From assembly GCA_028456385.1 (NCBI GenBank), contig JALNQF010000179.1, forward strand, positions 1-64,000: a stretch of 64,000 nucleotides of DNA, written 5' to 3'. The position numbers and the translations under genes were made by a program. The notes beneath the pieces were generated by a model. That model did no database searches. It worked only from the letters and a program-made list of their open reading frames with translations, and was not told the DNA's origin. The number at the start of each line of letters is the position of its first letter. Position 1 is the stretch's first letter. This document shows positions 46,001 through 58,835 of the stretch, piece by piece. Source of the DNA: Ophiosphaerella korrae (taxonomy: Eukaryota > Ascomycota > Dothideomycetes > Pleosporales > Phaeosphaeriaceae).

Positions 46001-47260
46001 TTCGTTCGGGAGCCAATACTATGAACTGCCTGCAGATGAGATTATTCGACTGATATGATCCTACTCTGGCTCAATATTAACGGAACATTCAGTAATAGTT
46101 CGGACAAGTGTCATCCGAATTTACTAATTTGCGTCGTGCGCTCATTTGAACCGTATGTGGGTCCTCATCTCTGCAGGATCTATCCTTACGGCCTCGTTGC
46201 ATGGGCATCACTGCAAGGCTCAAAGTATTGATCCGTATAGCCTGTGGTCCTGAAAGTGTACGCTTTGGTGCAAATGGGCGCCCTAATTTGCGCCAACTAC
46301 CGTACCACATGCAGACAATTTACCTGCATTGTCAACGAAAAGTCATCTCGTTTTGTCAAAGGTGACTGTATTCAGGCATTCATAGCGCTATGCGGTCACG
46401 CGCACTCGGCGGCTCTGGGCATTTATCGAACCATGCCACGAGACCGATGGTCTACGCAAACTCTTGTGCGCGCGATGATCGGTCAATCTTACCACGCTCA
46501 AGGTCCTCCCACAAACTTTGGCACCCTCCATACAATGCAGATCGTAGACTATCGCATCTATCCAGGGCCTGCGCCGCAATGTGTTTGTTGGAATGCCGAT
46601 CATCAACTCATTTGTCAATACTAAAATAAACTCTGCGCTACAAGACTATCTAGCACGGCGTCAAGACAAACTACTGCACTCTGACCCTTACGATCTAGCT
46701 GCGGTATGCAACCTTCCGCACTCAATTCGAGCGGAGCACAATTACAGCAAGCTTACCTGGGCAAAGTGAGCGCCTCCGTATTCTCTAACAGTCTATGCTG
46801 TGATGTATTACAGAATATGCCGACGCCCGCGATCATCAAATACCATTAGATACACCAGAAGCTGATAGCAAGTCTACCAACTACTTTTGAATAAGTTTGC
46901 CGATACAATAGCGGGCGCTCCAGTCTGTTGCTATAAAGATACACATTAAAGTCGTGGTGTGCCAAATATATGTAGATACCTAACTGTAACGTAGACTTCA
47001 CGCGAGATAACTCAGTAAGGCAGTTTCAACAATTGACTGAAGAGAGTAAATAGTGTGCTGTTGTGAGGAGGATGGTTACACAATTCAGTGACTTTTGCGA
47101 TACGAATCTGTAATGCGACCTGTAAAGGCGTTGGGAAATCTGAGCTCAAATAATTTGAATTTTTCTGAATCTCTTGTTTGTTGAATAACTGTTAACCTTT
47201 CCTCCCGTACCGTAAAAATTTGCCAGAGTGGCAATCCGCTAGTAGGGGATATGATTTTAG
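43020..47260. other. Balanced-composition DNA without a supported gene
   Basis: Several ORFs of 60-148 codons lie here on both strands. They overlap each other, and most lack an ATG at their listed start. Their number and length are about what roughly 50% G+C DNA gives by chance. A candidate 59-bp intron (GTATGT at 44174, CAG ending at 44232) joins no convincing exons. It may hold promoters, non-coding RNA or decayed genes; none can be shown. Confidence 0.5.
46265..46296. other. Perfect-looking hairpin
   Basis: TTGGTGCAAAT (46265-46275) pairs with ATTTGCGCCAA (46286-46296) with one mismatch (G-T in RNA). The loop contains the palindrome GGGCGCCC. The role is unknown. Confidence 0.5.
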
Positions 47261-47389
47261 CTGCTAATCAAACCTAAGCACGCTAATAACAAAGTATACC
47301 AAGTAAGTAATAATATTAGACTATCTTATATATAAAACCTTCTATACTACTATCTTAGTATATCTACTAGTATTAAGTACTAGCTTAAG
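47261..47389. other. A+T-rich border of the island
   Basis: The composition drops abruptly at about 47260, some 130 bp before the LTR of F. This stretch is either RIP leakage from F or a scrap of another repeat. No gene. Confidence 0.5.
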
Positions 47390-47838
47390 TATTATAGGTG
47401 TAACAAGAGAAATTAAGATAGAACTAATTAGTCTCGACTTAAGTGCTAACAAAGTATAGGACAAGTAGGGTAATAACCTTGATTAGGAAGCTACCTATAA
47501 TTAGGATACGTAAGTAATCCCCTAATCTATTAAGTATATAGACAGGAATTTATTATAGATTAATAGATTAGTAATTTATAATCTATAATTACTAAGACTA
47601 GATACAAGTAATAGATTAATAGATCGCTAAAGGTATATAGTTAGTAGTAATATATATTATTAAGATAGTATTAGCAATTTAATCTTTTAACTATAGAGTA
47701 ATAATATATAATAATTACAAGTTATCTTCTATTATTTTAAGCTTATTATAGATAATAATATAAGCTTTAGTTATTACCTTTTAATTTACTAATACTTTAA
47801 GTAGTTACTTATAGTAAATAATAGGTAACTCTATTATA
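47390..47838 (+). repeat. 5' LTR of chromovirus F (449 bp)
   Basis: Starts TATTATAGGTG (TG changed to TA) and ends CTCTATTATA. It resembles the C and Z LTRs, and is followed by CTTTACTAATTTAG, the same post-LTR sequence as in B and C. Confidence 0.85.
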
Positions 47839-49440
47839 CTTTACTAATTTAGTTATTAAGAAGAGTAAAGTATAAGTAGTATAAAGTCTAAACTAATATA
47901 ATAGTAGAAAGCTTAACTAAGAAAAAAAGTAAAGTACTTCTAAGTAGCTATAAATTAGATAATACTATATAGAAAGTAATTAAAGACTATCTAAATAATT
48001 TAATCTTAGAAAAAGAAGATATAAAGATAGTAATTAATACTTTAGAAATATATAATAAAGAACTATAAGACTATTTAAAATAAAATAAAGTATAAATTAA
48101 AGCTATTATAAAAAAATAAAACTAGATAGAATAAATTACTTAAAGACTAGAAATTAGTACAATAAAGAAACTACCTAAGATACTTATACTTAAGAAATTT
48201 AATAGAATAAGAGAAAAACTAAAACTCTTTATTATATTAGTATAACTCTAAATTAATATATAAGTACTATACTTTAATAAAGAAGATAAAAAAGTAATAT
48301 ATATTAGAATATACTTTAAAAAAGATATAATAAAATAGTTTAAGCTTTACTAGATAGACTATATAATATATACTCTAAGAATATAAAAAGATAAAATAAA
48401 AACTATTTTTAGAAGTTATAAATACTTTGTAAAATAAATAAGAGTAGTATTTAAAGATATAGATATTACTTAATAAGTTAAAAAAAAGCTTAAAAAGCTT
48501 ATATAATATAAAAGTATTTCTAAATATATATTATAGTTTAAATAACTATTATAAAATATAGAATAGAATAAACTATCTCTAATATTATAATATAAATAAA
48601 GACTAAACTTAAAAATATAATATAAAATAATTTATTAAGAAAATCTAAAAATACTAAAAGCTTTAAAGTAATAAGTAATATTAATTAATAATAATCTTTA
48701 AGAATAAAAGTAAAATAAGTATAAGAGACTTACTTAGAACTATAATAAAAAAGACTCTATAATCCTTAAGACTAATAAAGATAGAAAAAAAAGAATTAAA
48801 ACTTTATATATTTTAACTATAGTAAGAAAAGATAATATATAAAAGATTTTTAGTTAAAATAAAGAAAGGATATAATATACTATAAATATAAGAAACTAAA
48901 ATACTTTATAAAAGACTATAGAAGTAAAAATCTTAAAAAAAAAGAAAGCTTAGTTAAAAAGAATAGAGAGTAAAAAAGAAATACCTAAAGTATAAGCTAA
49001 ACCTTAAGAAAAAGTAGCTAGGAGTAAAAAAATATAGTATATAATACTTAATTAAACTTTTTATAATAATAATAACTACTATATATATCTTTTTAGAAAG
49101 TAAAAAGTAAGATAGTTTCTATAAAAGTATAAAGTAGTAGTAATAAAAGAAAGTAAAACTTAAGTATAGCTTAAAGAAATAAAACGTATAAAAAACCTAC
49201 TAATAGAAGATTTAAAAGAAGAAAAGCTCTAGACTTTATTACTTTAGGCTAAAAGACTAGTATAAAATAAAAAGATTACTATAATTACTTCTAAAAAACT
49301 ATAAGAAATTAAAAGATAAATTAATATAAAAGGAATAAAGTATACTTAGTTAAATATATATAGGTATAATAGCTATATAATAATAGATATAGTAGAATAA
49401 AATAAAGAATAGAAATTTATTTATAAATACTAACTAGTTA
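47839..49440 (+). pseudogene. Chromovirus F gag, decayed
   Basis: Collinear with gag of A and C. The zinc knuckles are at about 48805-48920, with Cys read as Tyr (YYKYKKLKYFIKDY). The second knuckle His also reads Tyr, so no zinc ligand is left there. Stops are denser than in C. No start is assignable. Confidence 0.7.
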
Positions 49441-50917
49441 TAAGTATAAAAAAAGCGTATAAAGACTATAAAGAATATAACTCTAGAGTAATAAGATTTA
49501 TAATATTCTAAAACTAAATAGAGTAATATATAGTTATAATAGAAAGAATACCTATATAAAGAAAATAGAAGTACTTAGTAAAAAAAACGTAATAGATTAA
49601 TAAAGCTTATATACTATATATATTAGTAGTATACTATATCCTAATAATAATAAAACTTAGTATAGATAAGTACTAAGTAGGAGATAATAAAAGAATAGAT
49701 CTAGAATATTAAGTATACTTAGAAATATTATAAGTATTATACCTAAATATAAATTACTTTTTATATAAAGAATTAAAACTAAAAAACTATATATAGCTTA
49801 TAAGAAAGAAAGTATATAACTATATTAAGGTAATCTTAAAAAAAGAAATTAAAAGTTAAAAAACAATTAAAATACTTAATAAAGAATATATATTAATTAG
49901 GCCTAAACTTAAATTATCTAAAGAATATATTTTAAGAAAACTATAGTAAAAGTATATATATAATAAATATCCTAAGTATAAAAACTATAAATATATAATA
50001 AAGTAATAGCTCTAAAAGAATAGATAATTTAAAGAATAACTAAAGTAAAAAAAACTAAAAGGAATATAAGGCCTATATATTATAAAATAAAGTATCTTCT
50101 AAGAAAAGAAAGTATAAGTTATAATTAATAGTAGAGCTATAAAAAAATATTATATCTAAGAAGTTTATAGAAGAATAAGGAATATATTATATAATAAAGA
50201 AATACTCTTAATAACTAAGTAAAATTAAAGGAAAACTATTCTAAGAACTTAATAGGTTTAAGATAGTACCTTCTATATAAAAAATAGAAAGTCTAGAGAT
50301 TAAGAATATAGTTATAAATATAATAATAATTAAAAATAAACAAGACGTAATATTAGGTATACTATAGTTATAAATAATAAACGTAAGGATTAATTAGAGA
50401 TTAAAGAAAATTAGTTACTTTAAAAAGGATATATTAAAAGCTAATATAAGGATATATAAAGGAGAATTCCTAGATAAGTATAAGAAATAAGAAAAATAAC
50501 TTATAGAGCCTAATAACTACCTTCTAGAATACTAGTTATAAGACTTAGTAATAGAACTAGAAAAAAAAATATAAGATAGAGCTTAGTCTATAAAAAATAG
50601 AGAAAGAATTTAAGATTAAATAAGTATTTATTTAAAACGTAATTAAAAAAAAATAGATTTAAGAATCTAAATTCTTAATAATATATAAACTTATATTTAT
50701 AGATAAAAAAGAAATAAATAATAAAAAACTCTATATAGACTTTAGTAAGATAAACGTAATTATAAATAAGAACTAGTACTCTTTACTATATATAGATAAG
50801 ATATAAAATAGACTATAAAAAGCTTAAATCTTTATAAAACTAGATATCTAGAACGCCTACTATTAGATTAGAAATAAAAAGGAGAATAAATAGAAAATTA
50901 TATTTAGGACGTAGTAT
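49441..50917 (+). pseudogene. Chromovirus F protease and RT N-terminus, decayed
   Basis: The protease motif lies at about 50115-50165 (LIINSRAIK, Asp changed to Asn, Gly to Arg). The RT start has YIDFSKINVIINKN at about 50735 and FIKLDI at about 50835. It ends where element G starts, before the catalytic YLDD. Stops are numerous. Confidence 0.7.
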
Positions 50918-51359
50918 TATTATAGTTATAATAAGGGGAAGCTAACTTAAGCTAATTAGTCCTACTCTAGATAATAATAGTACGTATAATCTATAGGGCA
51001 ATAAACTTAATTAGAAAACTAACTATAATAGAGATATATAATAAATTTACAATTCGCGATCTTAGTAAATATAAAGTATAAAGCTAAGTATATAATAGAT
51101 TTGTAATTTACGATCTTATTAAATATAAAGTATAAAGCTAGCTAAGAAATATAGGTATATAGTTAGTAGTAATACGTATTATTAGGATAGTATTAGTAAT
51201 TCAATCCTTTAACTATAGAACGCTAATATAAGATAGTTACAAAATATCTTCTATTATTTATAGTTATTATAGATTACTATACTAGCTTTTATTATTACCT
51301 TGTAATCTACTAATACTTTATAAGGTTACTAGGAAGTTAACCCTAGTAGCCCTATTATA
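50918..51359 (+). repeat. 5' LTR of chromovirus G (about 442 bp)
   Basis: Starts TATTATAGTTATAATAAGGG and ends CCTATTATA, followed by CCTTACTAATTTAG as in A. The first base is uncertain by a few positions because the flank also reads TATTAT. The interior holds two near-identical stretches with AATTCGCGATCTTAG and AATTTACGATCTTAT, as in A. Confidence 0.8.
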
Positions 51360-52960
51360 CCTTACTAATTTAGTTATTACAAGAAGTAAAGCGTAAGTAG
51401 CGTATAGTCTAGCTAACACGATAGTAGAAAGTTTAACTAAATAAAGAGTTAAGGCACTTATAAGTAGTTATAAGTTAGATAATATAGTATAGAGAGATAT
51501 TAAAAACTACTTAAATAACTTAATCTCTAAAAAAGAAGATATAAAAATAGTAATTAATACTTTAAAAACCTAAAATAAAGAACTTTAAGAATATACAAAA
51601 TAAAACAAAGCTTAGATTAAAGTAGTTATTAAAGGATAAAATTAGATAGAGTTAATTATATAACGCCTAGAGATAAGTGTAATAAAAAAACTACTAAAGA
51701 TACCTATACGTAAGAAGTTTAATAGGATAAGAGAGAAACTAAGACCTTTTATAGCTTTAGTATAACTCTAGATAGATATATAAGTACTATACTTTAATAT
51801 AGAAGAAAAGAAAGTAATATATATTAGAATATCCTTTAAAGAAGATATAATAAAATAGTTTAAACCTTACTAGATAGATTATATAATACACGCTCTAATA
51901 ATATAGAAAGATAAGACTAAAGCTATCTTTAGAAGTTATAAATACTTTACTAAATAAATAAGAGTAGTATTTAGAGATACTAATATTACCTAATAAGCTA
52001 AAGAGAAACTTAAAAGGCTTATATAAAGTAAGAGTATTCTTAAATATATATTATAGTTTAAATAGTTATTGTAAAATATAGAATAGAATAAATTAGCCTT
52101 AATATTATAATTTAAATAAGGACTAAACGTAAAAATCTAATACAAAATAATTTATATAGAGAAACCTAGGATACTAGAAGCTCTAAAATAATAGGTAAGA
52201 TAAATTAATAATAATCTCTAAGAATAGAAGAAAAATAAATATATAAGCTAGCCTAGAAACTAAGACACTAGAGACTCTATAATCCTTAACGCTAATAAGG
52301 ATAGAAAGAAGAAGAAAAACAAAGACTTTACATACTTTAATTATAGTAAGAAAAGCTACTACGTAAAAGACTACTAATTATAAAAGAAAAAGGATATAGT
52401 ATATTATAAATATAGAAAACTAGGACACTTTATAAAGGACTATAGAAGTAAAGACTATAAGAAAGAAAAAGAAGTTTAGTTAAAAACAACTAAAAACAAG
52501 AAGGAAGTACTAAAAGTATAGGCTAAGCCTTAAGAGAAAGTAGCTAGGAGTAAAGAACTATAATATATAATACTTTACTAGACCTTTTATTATAAAGATA
52601 ACTACTATATATATTATTCTAGTAAAAAGAGAGTAGGATTATTTCTATAAAAGAATAGAGTAGTAGTAATAAAAGAATAAAGAATAAAAGCGTAGCTAAA
52701 AGAAATAGTATACGTAATAGACCTACTAGTAGAAGATCTAGAAAGGGAAGAGCCCCTAGTACTATTAATCTAGGCTAAAGAACTAGTACTAGATAAAGAA
52801 ACTACTATAGCTTCTTCTAAAAGACTATAAGAAAATAAGAAATAAGTTAATATAAAAAGTATAGAATATACCTAGTTAACTATATATAGCTATAATAGCT
52901 ATACAATAATAAATATAGATAAATAAAACAAATACTAGAAGTTTATTTAGAAATACTTAC
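51360..52960 (+). pseudogene. Chromovirus G gag, decayed
   Basis: Collinear with gag of A. The two zinc knuckles are at about 52325-52440: YFNYSKKSYYVKDY, then YYKYRKLGHFIKDY with the His kept. Stops are scattered at former Gln or Trp codons. The charged linker towards protease follows. Confidence 0.72.
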
Positions 52961-55900
52961 TAGTTATAAGTATAGAGGAAGTATATAAAGACTAAAAAGA
53001 GCGTAATCCTAAAGAAATAAAGTTTATACTATTTTAAGAATAGATAAAACAATATATAGTTATAGTAGAGAGAATACTTATATAAAGGGAATAGTAGTTC
53101 TTTATAAGAAAAACGTAATAGATTAATAAAGCCTATATACTAAGAGTACTAATAGTGTACTATATTCTAATATAGGAAGTACCTAGAAAAGACAAATACT
53201 AGGAAGAGGATAACAAAATAACAAACCCTAAACACTTAGTATACTTTAAAGTATTATAATAATTATACCTAGATAAGAACTATATTATATATAGAAATCC
53301 TAAAGTAAATAACTATATATAGCCTACACGAAGAAGAAGCTATAACTATATAAGAGTAATCCTAGCTAAAGATATCTAAGGATAGGAGATAATACTAGAA
53401 GAGGGATATATAGTAATAAGACCTAGACTAAAACTATCTAAGAAATACGTCTAAGGAAGACTATAGTACAAATATATATATAATAAATATCTAAAGTATA
53501 AAGAATATAAACTTAAAGTAGGCCTATAGCTCTAGAAAAATAGATAATTTACAAAAATACCTAAGTAAGAATAGCTAGAAAGTATAAGAGGCCTATATAT
53601 TACAAAAAAAGGTATATACTAACGAAAGAAAGTACGATTAATAATTAATAGTAGAGCTACAAGGAACTTTATATTAAAAAAGTTTATAGAAATATAAGGA
53701 ATATAATATATAACAAAGAGATATCCTTAATAGCTAAGTATAATTAAAGGAAAACTATTCTAGGAACCTATTAGGTTTAAAACAGTTCCCTCTATATTAG
53801 AACTAGAAGAGATAATAATTAAAAATATAGTTATAGATATAATAATAATTAATATTAAAATAAGATATAATCTTAGGAATACTATAGTTATAAATAACTA
53901 ACCTATATATTAATTAGAGAATAGAGAAAATTAACTACTATAAGATAGATATATTAAAAGCTAATATAATTACCTATAAAGGATAGTTCCTAGAAGAATA
54001 TAAGAAATAAGAGAAATAGCTTATAGAACCTAAAGACTATCTTCTAGAATATTAGCTATAAGACTTAGTAATAGAATTAGTAGAAGATAAAAACGTAAGA
54101 TAGAGCTAAGTCTATAGGAAGACTAAAGAAAAATCTAAAATTAAATAAATATTTATTAAAAATATATTAAGAAAAGGATAGATATAAGAATCTAAATCTT
54201 TTGTAGTATATAAACTTATATTTATAGACAAGAAAAGAATAGATAACAAGAGACTCTATATAGATTTTAGAAAAACTAACGTAATTATAAGTAAAAACTA
54301 ATACCCCTTACTATAAATAGATAAGATATAAGATAAGCTATAAAAAGTAAAGATCTTTACAAAATTAGATATCTAAAACGCCTACTATTAAATTAGAATT
54401 AAAGAAGGTAATAAATAGAAAACAGTATTTAGAACGTAATATAAACTTTATAAATACCTAGTTATACTATTTAGACTTATAAACGCACTAGCAGCGTTCT
54501 AAGAAAGAATTAATATAGTACTAAGAGAGTACTTAGACGTATTTACATTTATATACCTACATAATATCTTTATATTCTTAGAAATAGAAGAAGAATATAT
54601 ATAACATGTATATAAAGTACTAGAAAGGCTTGTAGAAAATAAACTATTTCTTAAAATAAGAAAATGTAAATTCTATACAAAAGAAATAGATTTCCTAAGA
54701 TTTATTATTAAACTAGGAAAAATAAAGATTAACCTAAGAAAGATTAAGTTAATTAATATATAGCTAATACTAAAGAACTTAAAAGAGGTATAATAATTTT
54801 ATAGACTAGTAAACTTTTATAGAAAGTTAATAGTAGGATAGTCTAAAGATATAGAACCTATAACAAGACTTATAAAGAAAGATACGCTATTTAAATAGAT
54901 AAAGGAATACGATAAAGTATTTAATAAAATTAAAAGAAAGTTTATAGAGAATCTAGTTATTAGAATATATAACTTAGACCTACTAGTAAAAGTAAAAATA
55001 GACGCGTCTAACGTAGTCTATAGAATAGCACTAATATAGGAAGACAAAAGGACTAAATAAGAATACTTAGTTAAGTACTTCTCTAAGAAAATAAAGCTAG
55101 TAGAGCTTAAGTACTTAATCTACAATAAAGAAATACTAGTAATCTATAAAGTATTTAAGTAATAGAGAGTATACCTATAAGGAGTAAAGTATAGAACGAA
55201 GGTCTATATAGACTATAAGAATCTTATAGGATTTATAATAAATAAAGACTTATTATAACGCTATATAAGATAGTAGGAGTTTCTATTAATATTTAATATA
55301 GAAATAATATATACTAAGCGTAAAGATAACTAATTTGTAGACACTCTAAGTTAAAGACTAGACTTATAAGAAGAAGTAAACGCTACTAGTATAGTTCTAA
55401 TTAAGAACAAGGAAGGATATCTAGTCTTAAATATACCTAAAATAGCTGTAACACTTAAAAGAAAGAGTAGTAAACTAGATAAATAGATTTAGAAAACAAT
55501 ACAAGAAGTACCTAAAGAAATAAAAAAACTAGAGAACTAAGAAAGATTTATATAAGCCTATAGAAGAATATATATTCTAAGAAAAATCTAAAGAGAATTT
55601 ATATAATAATTCTACAAATTACTAGTATATAGACACTAAGGTATTAACAAAATATTAGATAGACTCCTAAAAGACTACTATATTTTAAAAGTAAGATAAT
55701 TAGTAATAGAAGTACTATAGAACTATATAGAATACTATAAGAATAAGTATAATAGATATATACTACATAGGATACTATAACTAGTTAAGATACTAGAATA
55801 ACTATAAGGAGTTATTACAATAGACTTTGTTACGAAGCTACCTAAGTCTAAAGACTTAATATTAGGAGTTAAATATAATAAAATTATAATAATAGTAGAT

Positions 55901-56563
55901 AAGCTTATAAAGTATATATACTTTAGACTATATAAAGAGAAAAGTAAGATAGAAGTTACTATATACTAGGTTCTAAGAACTATAATTAGCTAATATAGTA
56001 TCCTAGATACGATTATTATAGATAGAGACGTATAATTTATATTAAAACTATAGAGAACAATATTAGTATAATTAGAGATCTAGTATACAATATTAATAGT
56101 ATACTACCTATAGATAGATAAACAATTAGAATGTATAAACTAGATAGTAGAGTAATACTTAAGATATTACCTTAACTATAATTAGAATAATTAGGTATAG
56201 CTACTACCTATAGTATAGTTAGTATATAATAGTGTAAAGAATATAGTAATAAGAGTATTACCTTTCTTTATAAACTATAGATTTAACCCTAGTATACACT
56301 AAATACTAATAAATATAGAATCCTAGTCCTTAAGAGGAGAAAACCTTACTAATAGACTTAAGGATATATATAACTAACTAAGATAAGACGTAGAGTTTCT
56401 ATATAATTAAATAGTAAAATACTATTACAAGAAATACTAGGAAACACTTTAATTTAAAAAGAGAGAAAAAGTATAGTTAGTATAAAAGAATATTAGAAGT
56501 AAATAACTAAGCCTAAAACTAGACTACGTTAAGATAAGACTATATAAAATTAAAAAGAAAGTT
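52961..56563 (+). pseudogene. Chromovirus G protease-pol, truncated, decayed
   Basis: The protease motif is at about 53640-53690 (LIINSRATRNFI). RT is at about 54240-54680; its active site reads YLHN (Tyr codon 54554), which needs a G-to-C transversion for the first Asp, so it is not purely RIP damage. RNase H is near 55000 (DASNVVYRIAL). The integrase zinc region and core are at about 55600-56330 (DFVTKLPKSKDLI near 55830). It stops after the integrase tail at the junction with H. Confidence 0.78.
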
Positions 56564-58835
56564 AGATATATAGGTATTATACTTTAATATAAAATAAAAA
56601 AAATTTATATATATTAGACTATACTATATATTATAAGCTCTAAAAATAAAAAAAAGATAAAATAATAGCTATCTTTAGAAGTTATAAATACTTTATTAAA
56701 TAAATAAAAGTATCTTTTAAATATATAAATATACTTTAATAAGTAAAAAAAAACTTTAAAAAACTCTAATAATATAAAAGTATTATAAAATTTATATTAT
56801 AATTTAAATAACTATTATAAAATATAAAATAAAATAAGCTATTTTTAATATTAAAATTTAAATAAAGACTAAACTAAAAGAAGTAATATAAATTAATTTA
56901 GATAGAGAAACTAAGTATCCTAAAAGCTTTAAAGAGATAAGTAATATAAGTTAATAAGAATTTCTAAGAATAAAGAAAAAATTAATATAAAAGATACTAA
57001 AGAAACTATAAGAGTAAAGACCTTATAAAACTAGATACTAATAAAAATAGTAAGAAAAAAAATAAAAACTTTATATACATTAATTATAGTAAGAAAAGCT
57101 ACTATATAAATAACTACTAATTAAAGAAAAAAGAAATAGTATATTATAAGTATAGAAAACTAAAATACTTTATAAAAAACTATAAAAGTAAAAATTTTAT
57201 AAAAGAAAAAGAAGCTTAGTTAAAAATATCTAAAGAAAAAAAAAGAAGTACTAAAAGTATAAGCTACGCTCTAAGAAAAAGTAGTAGTAATTAAAGAATT
57301 ATAGTATATAATACTTAATTAGACCTTTTATTATAATAATAACTACTATATATACTTTTTTAGTAAGTAAAGAGTAAAATAGTTTTTATAGAAAAATAAA
57401 GTAGTAGTAATAAAAAAAAGAATTTAAGATTAGCTTAATAATATAAGATATCTAAGAGACTTACTAATAGAAGATTTAGAAAGAAAAAAAGCTCTAGTAC
57501 TCTTAATTACTACTAAAAAACTAGTAAGTAATAAAGAAACTACTATAGTTATATCTAAAAAACTAAAAAGTAATAAAAAGTAAGTTAAAATAAAAAGTAG
57601 ATAGTGTACTTAACTTAATAAAAGAAGTTATAATAACTATATAATAATAGATATAGTAGAATAAAATAGATATTAGAAGTTTATTTAGAAATACTTACTT
57701 ATTAAAAGTATAGAGAAAGTATTTAAAAATAAAATATATAATATTCTAATAATAAATAAAGTAATATATAGTTATAGTAAGAAAAATACTTATATAAGGA
57801 AAATAGTAGTACTTAATAAAAAAAATATAAAAGATTAATAAAGCTTATATACTAAGTATACTAGTAGTATACTATAATAAGAGTTTATTAAATACTCGAG
57901 ACATTTATAAACTCTAGTACGAGTTAAGAGTAGGGCTAATATACTATAGATTATAATAATATATAGTTATAATCTAAAGTAAGGCTAGTACGCTATATAG
58001 GTGCATAAAAGGCTCGATACTTATAAAGAGAGTAAAGTAAGTATTATTCTTCTTTAGATACTAGTAGTACTATTAAATACTATCTATTATCTATTTACTA
58101 TCTCCTGTAGCCTATAGTAAGTACTATTATCTTCTAGTTACTTCCTAATATATACTATATTTTAGTAATAACTAGACTTAGTATAAGTAAATACTAAGTT
58201 AGAGATAATAAGAAAATAAATCCTAAATATCTAGTATATTTTAAAGTATCCTTAGTATTATATTTACATACTAACTATTATATATATAAAGAACTTAAAG
58301 TATAAAACTATATATAGCTAGTATAAAAAAGGAGATATAAATATATAAAAGTAATCTAGAGTAAAGATATTAAAAGTTAAGAAATTATTAGAATACTTAA
58401 TAAAGAGTATATATTAATTAGACTAAAAAAGAAACTATTTTAAGAATATATTTTAGAAAAACCTTAGTATAAATATATATAAGATTAAAACCTAAAATAT
58501 AAAAACTATAAGTATAAAGTTTAGTAATAGCTTTAATAAAATAGTAAATTTATAAAATAGCTAAAAGAGAAAAAGCTAGAAAGTATAATAGGTATATATA
58601 TTATAAAGAAAAAAATATACTAAAAAAAATAAGGATAAATTATAATTAATAGTAGAGCTACTTAAAACTTTATTTTAGAAAAGTTTATAGAAAATTTAAG
58701 AATAAAGTATACTATAAAGAAGTACTTAAAGTAGCTAAATATTATTAAAGAAAAAGTATTCTAAGAACCTATTAGGTTTAAGATAGTACTTTTTATACTA
58801 GACTTAAAATAACTAAAAGTAGAAAAGTAGTTAAA
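56564..58835 (+). mobile_element. Chromovirus H, truncated at both ends
   Basis: It starts in the middle of gag, directly after G, and ends shortly after the protease. It is more AT-shifted than G, so H is probably an older, separate element rather than part of G. It contains the solo LTR at 57873-58150. Confidence 0.8.
56564..58835 (+). pseudogene. Chromovirus H gag-protease fragment, decayed
   Basis: The gag core is at about 56570-56990. The zinc knuckles at about 57065-57185 read YYKYRKLKYFIKNY, with every Cys lost. The linker is broken at 57872 by the solo LTR. It resumes at 58156 and reaches a protease motif at about 58635-58680 (LIINSRAT). Similarity to A and C stops at about 58835. 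There are stops throughout; no enzymatic pol region is present. Confidence 0.7.
57873..58150. mobile_element. Solo LTR in element H (278 bp)
   Basis: It is flanked by TATAC at 57868-57872 and 58151-58155. Removing it restores the reading GTAGTATACTATA seen in A and F. It begins TATAATAAGAG and ends CTTCCTAATA, which gives TG...CA if RIP is undone at both ends. It keeps CpG words (ACTCGAGAC, GTACGAG) and a TATA-like GCTCGATACTTATAAAG. It is not related to the chromovirus LTRs, and is possibly from a Copia-type element (inference). Confidence 0.75.

Larger units (their letters stand above)
47390..50917 (+). mobile_element. Chromovirus F, 3'-truncated by element G
   Basis: The 5' LTR, gag, protease and the first part of RT are present and collinear with C. 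At about 50917, within RT before the YLDD region, element G begins. The rest of F is not found beyond G. The five bases before the LTR are TTAAG (47385-47389), but the matching duplication is lost. Very strongly AT-shifted. Confidence 0.85.
50918..56563 (+). mobile_element. Chromovirus G, 3'-truncated
   Basis: The 5' LTR, gag, protease, RT, RNase H and integrase are collinear with C. Just after the integrase tail, before the chromodomain, the sequence switches at about 56563 to the gag of H. The chromodomain, antisense region, polypurine tract and 3' LTR are missing. It is inserted in RT of F, but without a 3' end the target duplication cannot be tested. Confidence 0.85.
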
